Source of the DNA: CAMLHP01 sp035712285 | GTDB taxonomy: Bacteria > Gemmatimonadota > Gemmatimonadetes > Gemmatimonadales > GWC2-71-9 | Direction of reading: 5' to 3' | Length of the DNA: 24,093 nt | NCBI GenBank assembly: GCA_035712285.1 | Contig: DASTBA010000042.1 | Location: forward strand, 1-24,093 | In this document: piece after piece, positions 14,627-22,525 of the stretch | How the letters are laid out: every line of letters begins with the position of its first letter | Numbering within the stretch: position 1 is the first letter of the stretch | Made by a program: the position numbers and the translations under genes | The notes under the pieces: generated by a model | The model's input: only the letters and a program-made list of their open reading frames with translations | The model's database searches: none | What the model was told of the DNA's origin: nothing

Positions 14627-15585
14627 CTGGCGGCCGCCGAATCCGCTGCATTCAGGAAATGCCGGACCAGCTGCACGTTGGCGTCGCGCGCATCCCAGGG
14701 CGTGATATGCGCCGAGCCCGGGAGCACGTCAAACTGGGCGCCCGGGATCAGGCTCGCATGCGTGCGGACGAGGTCCGGCCCGACTTCGTCGAATTCTCCC
14801 ACGGTGAGCAGCGTCGGCACCCGGATCTGCGGCAGGAATGACGTGGCATCGTACCGCTTCAGGGTGCCGGTGATGGTGAACTCGCTGGGGCCCTGCATGT
14901 AGGTATAGATGTGCTGATTGAACGTGGCGAACGAGCTGTCGAGATCGGCCTGCACCGGGTGCCGGAAGAGGTACTGGCCATAGAACAGGTTGATGGCGTT
15001 CTGATACGACGGGCTGTCGTACTTGCCGGCTGCCTCGGCGAGACGCACGGCCCGCTGCGAAGAATCCGGGAGCGTCGCGAGCAGCTGGCGGGCTCGGCGC
15101 TCGTAGGCGGGAATGTCGAACACCGGACTGCCGAAGGTCAGCGAGGCCACGCGGTCCGGATGAGCGCGGTAATACTCGAGCGCGAGAATGGTGCCCCAGG
15201 AGTGCCCCAGCACATGCCACTTCGCGATCCCGAGGTGCGCGCGCAGGGAGTCCAGCTCTCGCACGAAGTGCGGAATGGTGAAGAGCGTGGTGTCCGACGT
15301 GGTGTCCGACTTCCCGCCGCCCAGCTGGTCGTACCGGACGACGATACGGTCGCCGCCCAGGTCTTCAAAGGGCTTCAGGTAATAGCTGGAAAACCCGGGG
15401 CCGCCATGCAGGAGGACGAGCGGCGTGCCGGCTCCCGATCCGGAGACCTTGTACCAGATCCGGCCCCCGGGAACGGCGAGGTAGCCCTCGCCCTGGGGGA
15501 TCGCCGGGGGTGTCGGCGACGGGGGCCTCTCGCCACTGCACGCGGCCGAGAGGGCCAGGATCCCAGGCAGCAGAGCTCTTCGCAT
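14623..15585 (-). CDS. Proline iminopeptidase-like alpha/beta hydrolase, exported
   Basis: 320 residues. S33-family-like hydrolase that may remove N-terminal proline or act on small amides or esters. HGGPGFSSYY (about 60-69) is the family signature; RYDQLGGGKSD follows; the nucleophile elbow is GHSWG (Ser129); the acid is in GEFDEVGPD; the catalytic His is in GSAHITPWD. The N-terminus is a signal peptide ending in SAACSG. The Cys suggests a lipoprotein, but the lipobox is not canonical. ATG 15585 is chosen because GAGGAGG is seven bases upstream; ATG 15591 is too close to that site. It is first in a coupled pair with the next hydrolase, and possibly with the VOC gene after it. Confidence 0.9.
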   Translation of the reverse strand: MRRALLPGILALSAACSGERPPSPTPPAIPQGEGYLAVPGGRIWYKVSGSGAGTPLVLLHGGPGFSSYYLKPFEDLGGDRIVVRYDQLGGGKSDTTSDTTLFTIPHFVRELDSLRAHLGIAKWHVLGHSWGTILALEYYRAHPDRVASLTFGSPVFDIPAYERRARQLLATLPDSSQRAVRLAEAAGKYDSPSYQNAINLFYGQYLFRHPVQADLDSSFATFNQHIYTYMQGPSEFTITGTLKRYDATSFLPQIRVPTLLTVGEFDEVGPDLVRTHASLIPGAQFDVLPGSAHITPWDARDANVQLVRHFLNAADSAAAR

Positions 15586-15684
15586 CGACATTCCTCCTCG
15601 GCTTGTTGTCGCGCCGGTCCGTGACATGGCCGCGGGTGCCGGGATAACCTGCCGGCCGCGTCCGGGCCCGGCAAGCCCCGCCGG

Positions 15685-15705
15685 CGCCTGGTCAGGTGCC
15701 AGGCG
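15685..15705 (-). terminator. Hairpin at the 3' end of the methyltransferase operon
   Basis: CGCCTGG and CCAGGCG form a 7-bp perfect stem with a 7-base loop, overlapping the stop codon of the methyltransferase gene at 15692. No T-run follows, so termination is only possible. The remaining ~100 bases up to the next gene hold nothing else I can name. Confidence 0.3.
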
Positions 15706-16351
15706 GCGATTCCGGTGCATCGGCCGCATCACCCGGGTCCGGAATGCGGCAGAGGCAGTAGACGAATGCCTGTCGCGCGCCGGCCGGCGTGAGATGTTCC
15801 TCCCGTTCGCTCATCAGCAACTGGAAGGCGGGGCCGAACTCCGCATGCAATGTCACCGCGGAATACCGGGCGACCTCGAGCCCGCTGCACCGTGGCGGAC
15901 CGTCGTCCGCGAAGGTGGCAACCAGGACAACTCCGCCGGGTCGCACTGCCCGGCGCACCTGTGCCACGTAGCGCGCGCGGTCGCCCGGTGAGGTGAGGAA
16001 ATGGAACACGGCGCGGTCATGCCAGACGTGGTATCGCGCGGCCGGGAGCGGAACATCCAGGACGTCTGCCTCGACCCACTCGACGCGCGCCGCCCGGGCA
16101 GCGAGGCGAGCGCGTGCCTTGGCAAGGGCCGTGGCCGACAGATCGAGCACGGTCATGTCCCGATAGCCTGCGTCGAGGAGGCCGTCCACCAGTGTCGATG
16201 CGCCGCCCCCGACGTCGATGATCGGACCGCCTGGCGGCGGACTGGCACGCCGGATGATCTCGAGCGAGCGTACCGCATGCGGCTGGTACCAGCTGACCTC
16301 GGTGGGCAGCCTGGTGCGATAGACGTGTTCCCAGTGAGTCTTGGGGTCCAT
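15692..16351 (-). CDS. Class I SAM-dependent methyltransferase
   Basis: 219 residues. Transfers a methyl group from S-adenosylmethionine to an unidentified small molecule. The N-terminus DPKTHWEHVYRTR...TEVSWYQPH is typical of a broad group of small methyltransferases. SAM-binding motif I is IIDVGGGAS at about 44-52; the motif II acid is TVLDLS; ADVLDVPLP corresponds to motif III; HDRAVFHFL and RAVRPGGVVLVATF follow as usual. ATG 16351 is preferred; an upstream in-frame start at 16510 overlaps the preceding gene. It is the last gene of a tight minus-strand series, 19 bases after the DUF1579-like gene. The substrate is unknown. Confidence 0.9.
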   Translation of the reverse strand: MDPKTHWEHVYRTRLPTEVSWYQPHAVRSLEIIRRASPPPGGPIIDVGGGASTLVDGLLDAGYRDMTVLDLSATALAKARARLAARAARVEWVEADVLDVPLPAARYHVWHDRAVFHFLTSPGDRARYVAQVRRAVRPGGVVLVATFADDGPPRCSGLEVARYSAVTLHAEFGPAFQLLMSEREEHLTPAGARQAFVYCLCRIPDPGDAADAPESPPGT

Positions 16352-16370
16352 GGAGCGTCGCCTGGATGTG

Positions 16371-16982
16371 CTACCGCGCAATGCGGTGCACGTCCATGGT
16401 CCAGTAGTCCCTGATCCACGTCTTGCCGCCATCGAACGTGGCATCGGCACGCCAGAGAAACCGGTCCGGCTGGATGGCAAAGTAGCGGAACCGGACCAGC
16501 ATCGGCCCATACCATTCGGTGAGCAGCCGGCTGTCGCCGGCGGTCCACATCAGTCCCGGCTGCCATGCGCCGACGCTGGTGTTGATGCCCCGCATCTCCC
16601 AGAGCTTGCGCTCCGGGTTGTAGGCGCGATAGGTCCAGGTGCCGGCTTCCCAGGTCGATGCCGGGTCGTCCGGCCGCCAGTGATCCTCGATCAGCACGCC
16701 CTGGCCGCCGGTCTGCTTCTTCGTGAAGACCCAGTGGCCGGTGAAGGCCGGCGTGAAGGCGCCGTCGCGATTGCGCGCCTGGAACGTGAACCGCCAGGTG
16801 CCGACGAGGAAATCATAGTCGGTGGGGCCACTCGTTCCGGTGAGTGTATCTGCCGCGGGGAAGTTCGCGCCCAGGGTGTCCGGCAGCGGGATCGCGCGGG
16901 GCACGGACGCCGGCGTCTGGGCGAAGGCGGGTGCGGCCAGGATGACCGCTCCGAACAGGGTGCGTCGCAGACCTCGCATCAT
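16371..16982 (-). CDS. Secreted DUF1579-like protein
   Basis: 203 residues with a signal peptide (MRGLRRTLFGAVILAAPAFAQ). The mature part carries DYDFLVGTWRFTFQARN, GHWVFTKK...GVLIEDHWRP, TWTYRAYNPERKLWEMRGIN and a C-terminal WIRDYWTMDVHR. This is the lipocalin-like pattern of DUF1579 and related secreted proteins, in which FLVGxW is the landmark. It probably binds a hydrophobic ligand or has a structural role; no reaction is known. ATG 16982 is best placed after GGAGAGGA. It lies 17 bases downstream of the DUF1801 gene and 19 bases upstream of the methyltransferase gene. Confidence 0.75.
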   Translation of the reverse strand: MMRGLRRTLFGAVILAAPAFAQTPASVPRAIPLPDTLGANFPAADTLTGTSGPTDYDFLVGTWRFTFQARNRDGAFTPAFTGHWVFTKKQTGGQGVLIEDHWRPDDPASTWEAGTWTYRAYNPERKLWEMRGINTSVGAWQPGLMWTAGDSRLLTEWYGPMLVRFRYFAIQPDRFLWRADATFDGGKTWIRDYWTMDVHRIAR

Positions 16983-16999
16983 GGGCATTCCTCTCCATT

Positions 17000-17488
17000 C
17001 TATCCCGTCACCGCCTGCCGCACGAGCGCGGTGATCCTCGCCTCTTCCGCGGCGGTCAGCGCCTTCAGCGCGAAGGAGGTCGGCCACATGGCGCCCTCGT
17101 CGAGGTTCGCCTTGTCGCTGAAGCCGAGCGTCGCATACCGCGACTTGAACTTCTGGGCACTCTGGAAGAAGCAGACGACGTTGCCGTCCCGCGCATAGGC
17201 CGGCATCCCGTACCACGTCCTCGGTTCAAGCGCCGGGGCACTGGCCGTGATGAGGGCGTGGAGCCGCGTGGCCATGGCGCGATCCGGTTCCCGCATCTCG
17301 GCGATCTTCGCGAGCAGGTCGCTTTCACCGCCCGCCTTGCCCGCGCCGGGTCCCCGGCGCGCCGCCGCCTTCTTCTCCTGGACGTACTCCTTCATCGCCG
17401 CGCGCTCCTCGGCGGTAAAGATCGTGGCTGCCTTGCCACTCGCGGCGGTGCCCCTGGTGGATTTCTGCGCGGTCTTCTTTGCGCTCAT
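17000..17488 (-). CDS. DUF1801 domain protein (YdhG-like)
   Basis: 162 residues, cytoplasmic. The Lys/Ala-rich N-terminus (MSAKKTAQKSTRGTAASGK) is followed by a short coiled segment and then the DUF1801 core: MATRLHALITASAPALEPRTWYGMPAYA, VVCFFQSAQKFKSRYATLGFSD, LDEGAMWPTSFAL. In Bacillus a member has been described as an iron chaperone (frataxin-like); that role cannot be transferred with confidence. The ATG overlaps the stop of the upstream methyltransferase gene (ATGA) and has GAGGAG before it, so translation is probably coupled. Confidence 0.85.
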   Translation of the reverse strand: MSAKKTAQKSTRGTAASGKAATIFTAEERAAMKEYVQEKKAAARRGPGAGKAGGESDLLAKIAEMREPDRAMATRLHALITASAPALEPRTWYGMPAYARDGNVVCFFQSAQKFKSRYATLGFSDKANLDEGAMWPTSFALKALTAAEEARITALVRQAVTG

Positions 17489-18531
17489 GGGGAACTCCTC
17501 ATGGACCTGGATTGATCTTGCGTCCCGCCCGACTCGCCTGCCGGCGGAGAGCTCGGTGACTCCCGGCCGGATATGCGCTGACCGGGCCTGGTGAAATATG
17601 CGTTGAGCAGGGCGCCCCTGCCGAATTGCTGCAGCACGACGTCCAGCAACGTGAAGGCCCCGAGCGACAGGGGCGACGCGAGCGTGAACCGGTTGATGAG
17701 CCATCGGGGCGCGCGCTTGTCCACCAGCAGGTTGTGGATGGAATAGACCCAGTTGACCGGGCTCACGATGGTGGCCATGCGGCTCACCTCGAAGCCGGCG
17801 CGACGGGCCAATCGGGTGAGCGACTGCCGGTTGAACAGGTTCCAGTGCCTGGGGAAGTGGTAGCCGCCCCAGTAGCCGCGCCGGAACCAGCTGAAATCAA
17901 TCGAACCGGTATTGTCCGTCACCACCACGAGCCTGCCGCCGGGCTTGAGGATGCGATGAATGGCGGCGAACACGGCGCCGGGGTGCGCGACGTGTTCGAT
18001 CGTCTGGATGGTGTACACCAGGTCATACCGCCCGCTGCCCAGGTCGAGATCCTCGATGCTGCCATGGTGGATCCGGATCCCGGCCGCGGAGGCCAGCGCG
18101 ACGGCGCGCGGGTCGAGGTCAGCCCCTTCCAGGATCCAGCCGGGGCTGCCGTACCGCTGCATGAGCTTCAGGTGGAAGCCGTCGCCGCAGCCGACGTCCA
18201 GGATGCGGGCATCGTCGGGGACGCCTTGGCAGTAGCGCAGCAATCGCCTCGCTTCGAGCCGGGAGCGGACGTCATGCACCAGCCCGTACCGCGCCTCCGC
18301 GAAGTTCAGCGAGTGATAGCTGGCAGGATAGATCCGGGCAAACTCCGACGGGGCGGGGCGGGGGTTGAGGTAGACATTGCCGCATTCCCGGCAGCGGTAC
18401 ACGTTGAACGATTCCGCGCAGGTGAAGTACTCGTAGTCGTATCCGCGCCCGATCTGCTCCGCGCGATCGGTGTCGCAGACGCCGCACTTGACCGTGACCA
18501 GACTGATGGGGACCTGCCCGGGATCGGTCAC
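17485..18531 (-). CDS. Class I SAM-dependent methyltransferase with N-terminal zinc-ribbon motif
   Basis: 348 residues. The N-terminus has CGVC (Cys16, Cys19) and CREC (Cys47, Cys50), which form a probable zinc ribbon followed by YLNPRP. The Rossmann methyltransferase domain follows: ILDVGCGDG (about 110-118), GADLDPRAV, YDLVYTIQTIEHVAHP and LKPGGRLVVVTDN. The region after ~200 (RGYWGGYHFPRHWNLFNR...LARRAGFEV) matches methyltransferases of surface polysaccharide or sugar-nucleotide pathways. The last ~35 residues are Ser/Pro/Arg-rich and probably disordered. The GTG start overlaps the stop of the monooxygenase gene (GTGA) and the stop overlaps the next ATG. The substrate is unknown. Confidence 0.9.
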   Translation of the reverse strand: MTDPGQVPISLVTVKCGVCDTDRAEQIGRGYDYEYFTCAESFNVYRCRECGNVYLNPRPAPSEFARIYPASYHSLNFAEARYGLVHDVRSRLEARRLLRYCQGVPDDARILDVGCGDGFHLKLMQRYGSPGWILEGADLDPRAVALASAAGIRIHHGSIEDLDLGSGRYDLVYTIQTIEHVAHPGAVFAAIHRILKPGGRLVVVTDNTGSIDFSWFRRGYWGGYHFPRHWNLFNRQSLTRLARRAGFEVSRMATIVSPVNWVYSIHNLLVDKRAPRWLINRFTLASPLSLGAFTLLDVVLQQFGRGALLNAYFTRPGQRISGRESPSSPPAGESGGTQDQSRSMRSSP

Positions 18532-19637
18532 GAGTGGTCACCGGTGCGGAGCCGCCGGTGAATGTGGCCGGCGACGAACCGGGCGTCCCTCCCCACGCCG
18601 TAGATGTCATGGGATGCGACCGTGTACTGATAGCGAAGACCCACGAAGTACAGTCCGGGCGCGGCGGCCACGACTCCACGGACGTGGTTCGGGTAGCCGG
18701 ACTCGCCAGGAAACGCCTCCCGGCTCCGGGCCTCGATGAAACCGTGGTCGGCGCGGAATCCGGTGCACCAGATGATGGTCAGGTCCCGCGTGCCCAGGGT
18801 GGTGCCGTCCGAGAATCGCAGCAGGTCGCGATCCACGCCGACCAGCTTTCCATGCAGCGTGACGCCGTACTCCCTGGCGAGGTCCCTGGGGGCCGGACGG
18901 GTGATCGGATCACCCCTGGCGCCGAGCCGGGTGTACATCAGCCGGCCGCGGAGCGAATCCCGCCTGGCGTCGAAGAGCCCCAGCAGGTGCAGGAACCGGT
19001 GAACCTGAATGCCGGCGATCCGGCGGGGCAGGACCGTGACGTTGCTGGTGGCGAGATGCACCTTGTCGAACCTGCCCGACCGGACCAGCAGGCTGCAGAT
19101 CTGCATGCCGCTGCTGCCGCTGCCGACCAGCAGCACCGATCTGGTCGTGATCTGGCCCGGATTGCGGTAGCCGGAGGAGTGGTGCTGTGGAACGGACGGA
19201 GGGATGCTCGCCGAGAGCGCCGGCACCCTGGGGACGGACATGGCCCCGGTGCATACGGCCACATTCCGGGTGCGGTAGGCATCCTGGCTGGTGCGCACGG
19301 TCCAGGAGCCATCGTCGGCCTGCGTGATCCCGTGGACGGTGATGCCGGTTTGCAGCCGGGGACGCACCGCGGCGAGGCATTGTTCAAGGTAGTCCAGCAT
19401 CTCCCGCCGCGTGGCGAAGCCTCGCGGGTCGTTCGCGGGCACCTGCGCGGCGTCGAGGACCGGGAGGGTGTTCATCCAGTTCGGCGTATTGGTGCGGAAG
19501 CCGTCCCAGCGGTTGTGCCAGGACGCGAAAGCCCGGTCCCGCTCGATGATGAAATGGGGAACCTGCAATTGCTGCAGATAGTGGGACAGGCAGATGCCGG
19601 CCTGGCCACCGCCGACGATCACGACCTCATCCGGCAT
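18528..19637 (-). CDS. Flavin-dependent monooxygenase (FMO/BVMO-like)
   Basis: 369 residues from ATG 19637. Uses FAD and NADPH to oxygenate a small nucleophilic or ketone substrate. The FAD-binding GxGxxG is at about 7-14 (IVGGGQAG); an FMO-like segment PQHHSSGYRNP precedes the second dinucleotide fold VLLVGSGSSG at about 168-177 for NADPH. The C-terminal ATG-like motif is WCTGFRADHGFI, and GLYFVGLRYQYT is also typical. The frame extends to a TTG at 19679, but no ribosome site supports that start and it would overlap the DUF4199 gene by 53 bases rather than 11. Related proteins include putative indole-3-pyruvate monooxygenase-like enzymes. It is coupled to the downstream methyltransferase. 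Confidence 0.9.
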   Translation of the reverse strand: MPDEVVIVGGGQAGICLSHYLQQLQVPHFIIERDRAFASWHNRWDGFRTNTPNWMNTLPVLDAAQVPANDPRGFATRREMLDYLEQCLAAVRPRLQTGITVHGITQADDGSWTVRTSQDAYRTRNVAVCTGAMSVPRVPALSASIPPSVPQHHSSGYRNPGQITTRSVLLVGSGSSGMQICSLLVRSGRFDKVHLATSNVTVLPRRIAGIQVHRFLHLLGLFDARRDSLRGRLMYTRLGARGDPITRPAPRDLAREYGVTLHGKLVGVDRDLLRFSDGTTLGTRDLTIIWCTGFRADHGFIEARSREAFPGESGYPNHVRGVVAAAPGLYFVGLRYQYTVASHDIYGVGRDARFVAGHIHRRLRTGDHS

Positions 19638-20154
19638 GCCCGCCACCGGGCTTGCGGCGAAGCGCCCCGGCTGCGACAAGACTGAGAATCAGGCCGGCCG
19701 GCAGGGGCTCGAGCAGGGTCATCGGCACGCGAAACCACGGGTCTTTGTAGCGGACCGCAAACTCGTCCATCTTCTTCTGCGTCGCCGCGAGCTCGGCCGC
19801 GGGCATGCCCTCGGCGCGCGCCTGGGCGACGATCCGCGCGGCATACTTCTCGGCGAAGTCCGGCATGTACTTCCGCGATATCACTTCCCAGGCTCCCACG
19901 TAGCAGAGCGACCCGATCACCGTGATCGCGAGGCCGATCAGGAACCCGCGCCCGAAGGTCACCGTGCCGCCCCCTTCGCCGTTCCGGTAGGCCCGGATCC
20001 CGAAGAAGATCATCGAGAAGCCGATGAGCATGGTCGCGTAGCCGAGGACGATGCCCAGGCTGCCGATCGTGTCGATGAAGGGAATCGTGAGGAACATCAG
20101 CGCGGCGAGAATGACGCCGGCGAGGAGGCCGTACTTCCAGATGACCTGTTGCAT
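19627..20154 (-). CDS. DUF4199 membrane protein
   Basis: 175 residues. Starts at ATG 20154, eight bases after GGAG. Helices are visible at about 7-27 (YGLLAGVILAALMFLTIPFI), 35-55 (LGIVLGYATMLIGFSMIFFGI), 72-92 (GFLIGLAITVIGSLCYVGAW) and 148-165 (LEPLPAGLILSLVAAGAL). Between the third and fourth is a charged amphipathic segment (DFAEKYAARIVAQARAEG...) that is typical of DUF4199. IRAYRNGEGGGTVTFGRGFL is also characteristic. No function is known for the family. It overlaps the start of the monooxygenase gene by 11 bases and follows the DHFR-like gene by 97. Confidence 0.88.
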   Translation of the reverse strand: MQQVIWKYGLLAGVILAALMFLTIPFIDTIGSLGIVLGYATMLIGFSMIFFGIRAYRNGEGGGTVTFGRGFLIGLAITVIGSLCYVGAWEVISRKYMPDFAEKYAARIVAQARAEGMPAAELAATQKKMDEFAVRYKDPWFRVPMTLLEPLPAGLILSLVAAGALRRKPGGGHAG

Positions 20155-20251
20155 GCGGGGCTCTCCGTGCGCTGGGGGAAACGCCGAATGGCTGTCCGTG
20201 GGTCGTGGCCTAACGTACAGGCATCCATGTGCGAACGCCATGCGGACTCGA

Positions 20252-20833
20252 TTATCCCGTCATCAGGGGCCCGGCGACCGTGTAGGTGCTGAGGATGACA
20301 CCGGACGACGTTGCCTGGGTGCTGACGAGCTCGAAGGCACGCGCCGGGGTTCCCTCCGCAAAGAAGCGCTTTCCCGTACCCAGCAGGACCGGCGAAACGA
20401 TCAGCACCACGTCATCCGCCAGGCCATGTTCGAGCACCGGTGATGTCAGGGTGGAGCTGCCCGAGAGGACAAGGTCCGGGCCGTCCTGCGCCTTGATGCG
20501 GCGAATGCCGGCAACGAGGTCCGGTCCAACACCCTCGACTGGACCCCATGCCAGGCTCTCCGGACGGTGGGTCGCGACAAACTTCTTGGCTGCATTGAGC
20601 CGGTCTCCGATCAGACTGCTCGGCCCCTTGGGCCAGAACTCCGACCAGATATCGTAAGTGCGGCGGCCCAGCAGAAGATCAAATCGCTCACCATGCGCGG
20701 CCAGGACTGCCTCCCGGCCGGCGGGGGTCCGATAGGGAAAGGTCCAGTCGCGGTAGGGGAAATCGCCGCCATCGGCCGAATGCTGGATCACGCCGTCGAG
20801 CGAGATGTGTTCAATGATCCTGAGTTTCCTCAT
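20252..20833 (-). CDS. Dihydrofolate reductase-fold protein (RibD C-terminal-like)
   Basis: 193 residues. NADPH-binding reductase fold shared by dihydrofolate reductase and the RibD C-terminal domain. MRKLRIIEHISLDGVIQ opens the fold; LLLGRRTYDIWSEFWP is the conserved helix; KFVATHRPESLAWGPVEGV and GPDLVLSGSSTLTSPVLEHGLADDVVLIVSPVLLGTGKRFF are the nucleotide-binding end. Many stand-alone proteins of this type are annotated as dihydrofolate reductase family without a proven substrate. ATG 20833 is preferred, with GGAGACGG before it; an upstream start at 21019 runs through the decayed gene. Confidence 0.9.
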   Translation of the reverse strand: MRKLRIIEHISLDGVIQHSADGGDFPYRDWTFPYRTPAGREAVLAAHGERFDLLLGRRTYDIWSEFWPKGPSSLIGDRLNAAKKFVATHRPESLAWGPVEGVGPDLVAGIRRIKAQDGPDLVLSGSSTLTSPVLEHGLADDVVLIVSPVLLGTGKRFFAEGTPARAFELVSTQATSSGVILSTYTVAGPLMTG

Positions 20834-20859
20834 GTCCGTCTCCGTGTGCAGGGGTGCCG

Positions 20860-21105
20860 TCACTGCGTTGCCCGCGACAACCAGTGCCTGATGTTGAGCG
20901 CCAGCTGCCGGCATCGCCCAGGACGACCACGCGGCCGCGCCCGGACTCGAGGGCGATTCCCTCATCGCGCACGACCGGGTCGGGATCGCGATACACCGGT
21001 GTGGCGACGCGTGGAGCAATCACGGGAGCGATCCCGGCTCAGCAGGAAGGCGGCTTCCGCGAGCAGGACGACGAGGACTCCACCGCCGACTGCGAGTTTG
21101 CGCAT
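20860..21105 (-). pseudogene. Decayed remnant of a DUF4350-like membrane protein gene
   Basis: Three frames must be joined to read a protein. From ATG 21105: MRKLAVGGGVLVVLLAEAAFLLS, a membrane or signal helix. After a frameshift near 21035: VATPVYRDPDPVVRDEGIALESGRGRVVVLGDA. After another near 20910: QLALNIRHWLSRATQ and a stop at 20860. GRGRVVVLGDA...(N)RQLALNIxHWLS is the C-terminal pattern I associate with DUF4350-type proteins. The Asn-containing stretch between the two halves is gone, so a deletion is likely too. The original N-terminal domain is also missing. It sits just upstream of the DHFR-like gene on the same strand. Confidence 0.55.
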
Positions 21106-21391
21106 GGGTCGGTCCAGGATCCGGGGTTGGAGCCCGATGCCTGGCACCCGTCCCGAAGCACCCCGGCGATCTGGAGTGCCGCGGGTCGCGTGCGTCGATG
21201 ATAGGCGGGCAGTCCCACCGATATACCATGATATTCCAGTCCTGTAACATTACGTTGCATGCCTACGTAGGGCTACGAAGACGACATTCGTTGCAAGCCA
21301 TTCTCCTGTAAACACTTATACATCAGCAATGAGCCCGGTATCTCCCTTGCCCAATCACGGACCGAGTTCAACCGGTCCGCCGTGAGAGGGC
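21106..21391. promoter_or_regulatory. Relatively AT-rich intergenic region with palindrome; likely promoter of the downstream + strand pair
   Basis: No gene is seen. From about 21215 to 21335 the sequence is clearly poorer in GC than the rest of the window. It contains the perfect palindrome CCTACGTAGG (21262-21271) next to GCATGC, and further on TTGCAA...TTATAC with about 19 bases between, a loose -35/-10 pair. This is the natural promoter region for the secreted-protein genes that start at 21392; the individual elements are tentative. Confidence 0.4.
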
Positions 21392-22522
21392 ATGATGACC
21401 AGACCATGGATCCTGTTCGCCGGTAGCACGATCTGCCTGCTCGCCCCTGCCCGCGCCGGGGCGCAGGGAGTGCAGGGGTTCATCGGTGCCTCGGCCGGCG
21501 CCTCGACCGACGAACGCGGTGTCCGCTCCGCCGCGTATGCGCTTGCTCCGGCACTGATCCTCACCTCCGCACCCACGACTCTCTTCATCATCAACGCCAC
21601 CGGCACCAGCTTCGGCGACGGCCGCTGGAATGCCGGTGCCGGGCTCGGCCTCAGCGCGCACAGCAGTCTCGCTTCGCGAGGCGGCCTGGGCCTGGATGCC
21701 GGCGCCACCGGCTCGCTCTCATCATACGGTACCCGCCTCGGATTCGTCGAGGCGTCGCCGGTGGCCGAACTCCGTCTTGGCCGCGTGCGGCTTTTCGCCG
21801 GTGCGCGCGGTGCCCTGGCCGGCTCCATCTCCCGTGTGCCACTTCCCGGTGCCCCGACCACGTCGCAGTCTCGCGGCACGATCGGCCCGCTGTTCGGCGC
21901 CGAGTTCGCAACGGCCACGGTGCGCCTCGGATATCGCGAGCAGCGGGAGCCGGTGGCCGGCTCCACCGCCACCGACCGCACGCTCAGCGCCGAGCAGAAT
22001 CTCGGCCTGGTACAGTGGGGGGGCGCGGCTGGCATACGCACCCTCGATGGCCAGAGTGCGATGTTCGGCTCCGCTCACCTCCGGGTCCCGCTCACTGCCG
22101 GGCTCGCCCTGTCCGCGCTTGCCAGCTGGTATCCCGCCAACCGACTGCTCGGCACTGCCGGCGGACGGGTGATCCGGGGCGGTATCGAGCTTGGCTTCGG
22201 CGGCAGGTCCGCGGGTACGACTCCGTCACCGCGCATCGCAGGCGCCCCCGTGCTCCTTCCCGGTGCTACCCGGCTCCGGATCGAGGCGGCCGGTGCACGC
22301 TCGGTCGAGATCGCCGGCGACTGGAACCATTGGCACGCGGAGCCCGCGGCCAGGGCAGCGCATGGTGTCTGGTACGCCGACGTGACGCTCGCGCCGGGCA
22401 GCTACCGCTACGCCTTCAAAGTGGATGGGAAGTGGAAAGTGCCGAACGGTGTGCCGACCGCGGACGACGGCTTTGGCGGGAAGTCCGCCATCGTCCACAT
22501 CAATTCCTCAACCGGAGAGTGA
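21392..22522 (+). CDS. Secreted protein with barrel-like region and C-terminal CBM48/glycogen-binding-like domain
   Basis: 376 residues (the second ATG at 21395 is equally likely; GAGAGG lies just upstream). Signal peptide at 1-24 ending in ARAGAQG. Residues ~25-275 are rich in alternating hydrophobic/Gly strands (LGLSAHSSLASRGGLGLDAGATG, LGRVRLFAGARGALAGS, ATVRLGYREQ, GSAHLRVPLTAGLALSALASW), suggesting an outer-membrane or soluble beta-barrel. Residues ~290-376 resemble the E-set/CBM48 family of glycogen-branching enzymes and AMPK-beta: TRLRIEAAGARSVEIAGDWN, HW, GVWYADVTLAPGSYRYAFKV, DGKW. That module binds alpha-glucans in known members. I infer surface carbohydrate binding; no enzyme motif is present. 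It is followed three bases later by the Ala-rich secreted protein gene. Confidence 0.78.
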   Translation: MMTRPWILFAGSTICLLAPARAGAQGVQGFIGASAGASTDERGVRSAAYALAPALILTSAPTTLFIINATGTSFGDGRWNAGAGLGLSAHSSLASRGGLGLDAGATGSLSSYGTRLGFVEASPVAELRLGRVRLFAGARGALAGSISRVPLPGAPTTSQSRGTIGPLFGAEFATATVRLGYREQREPVAGSTATDRTLSAEQNLGLVQWGGAAGIRTLDGQSAMFGSAHLRVPLTAGLALSALASWYPANRLLGTAGGRVIRGGIELGFGGRSAGTTPSPRIAGAPVLLPGATRLRIEAAGARSVEIAGDWNHWHAEPAARAAHGVWYADVTLAPGSYRYAFKVDGKWKVPNGVPTADDGFGGKSAIVHINSSTGE

Positions 22523-22525
22523 CAG

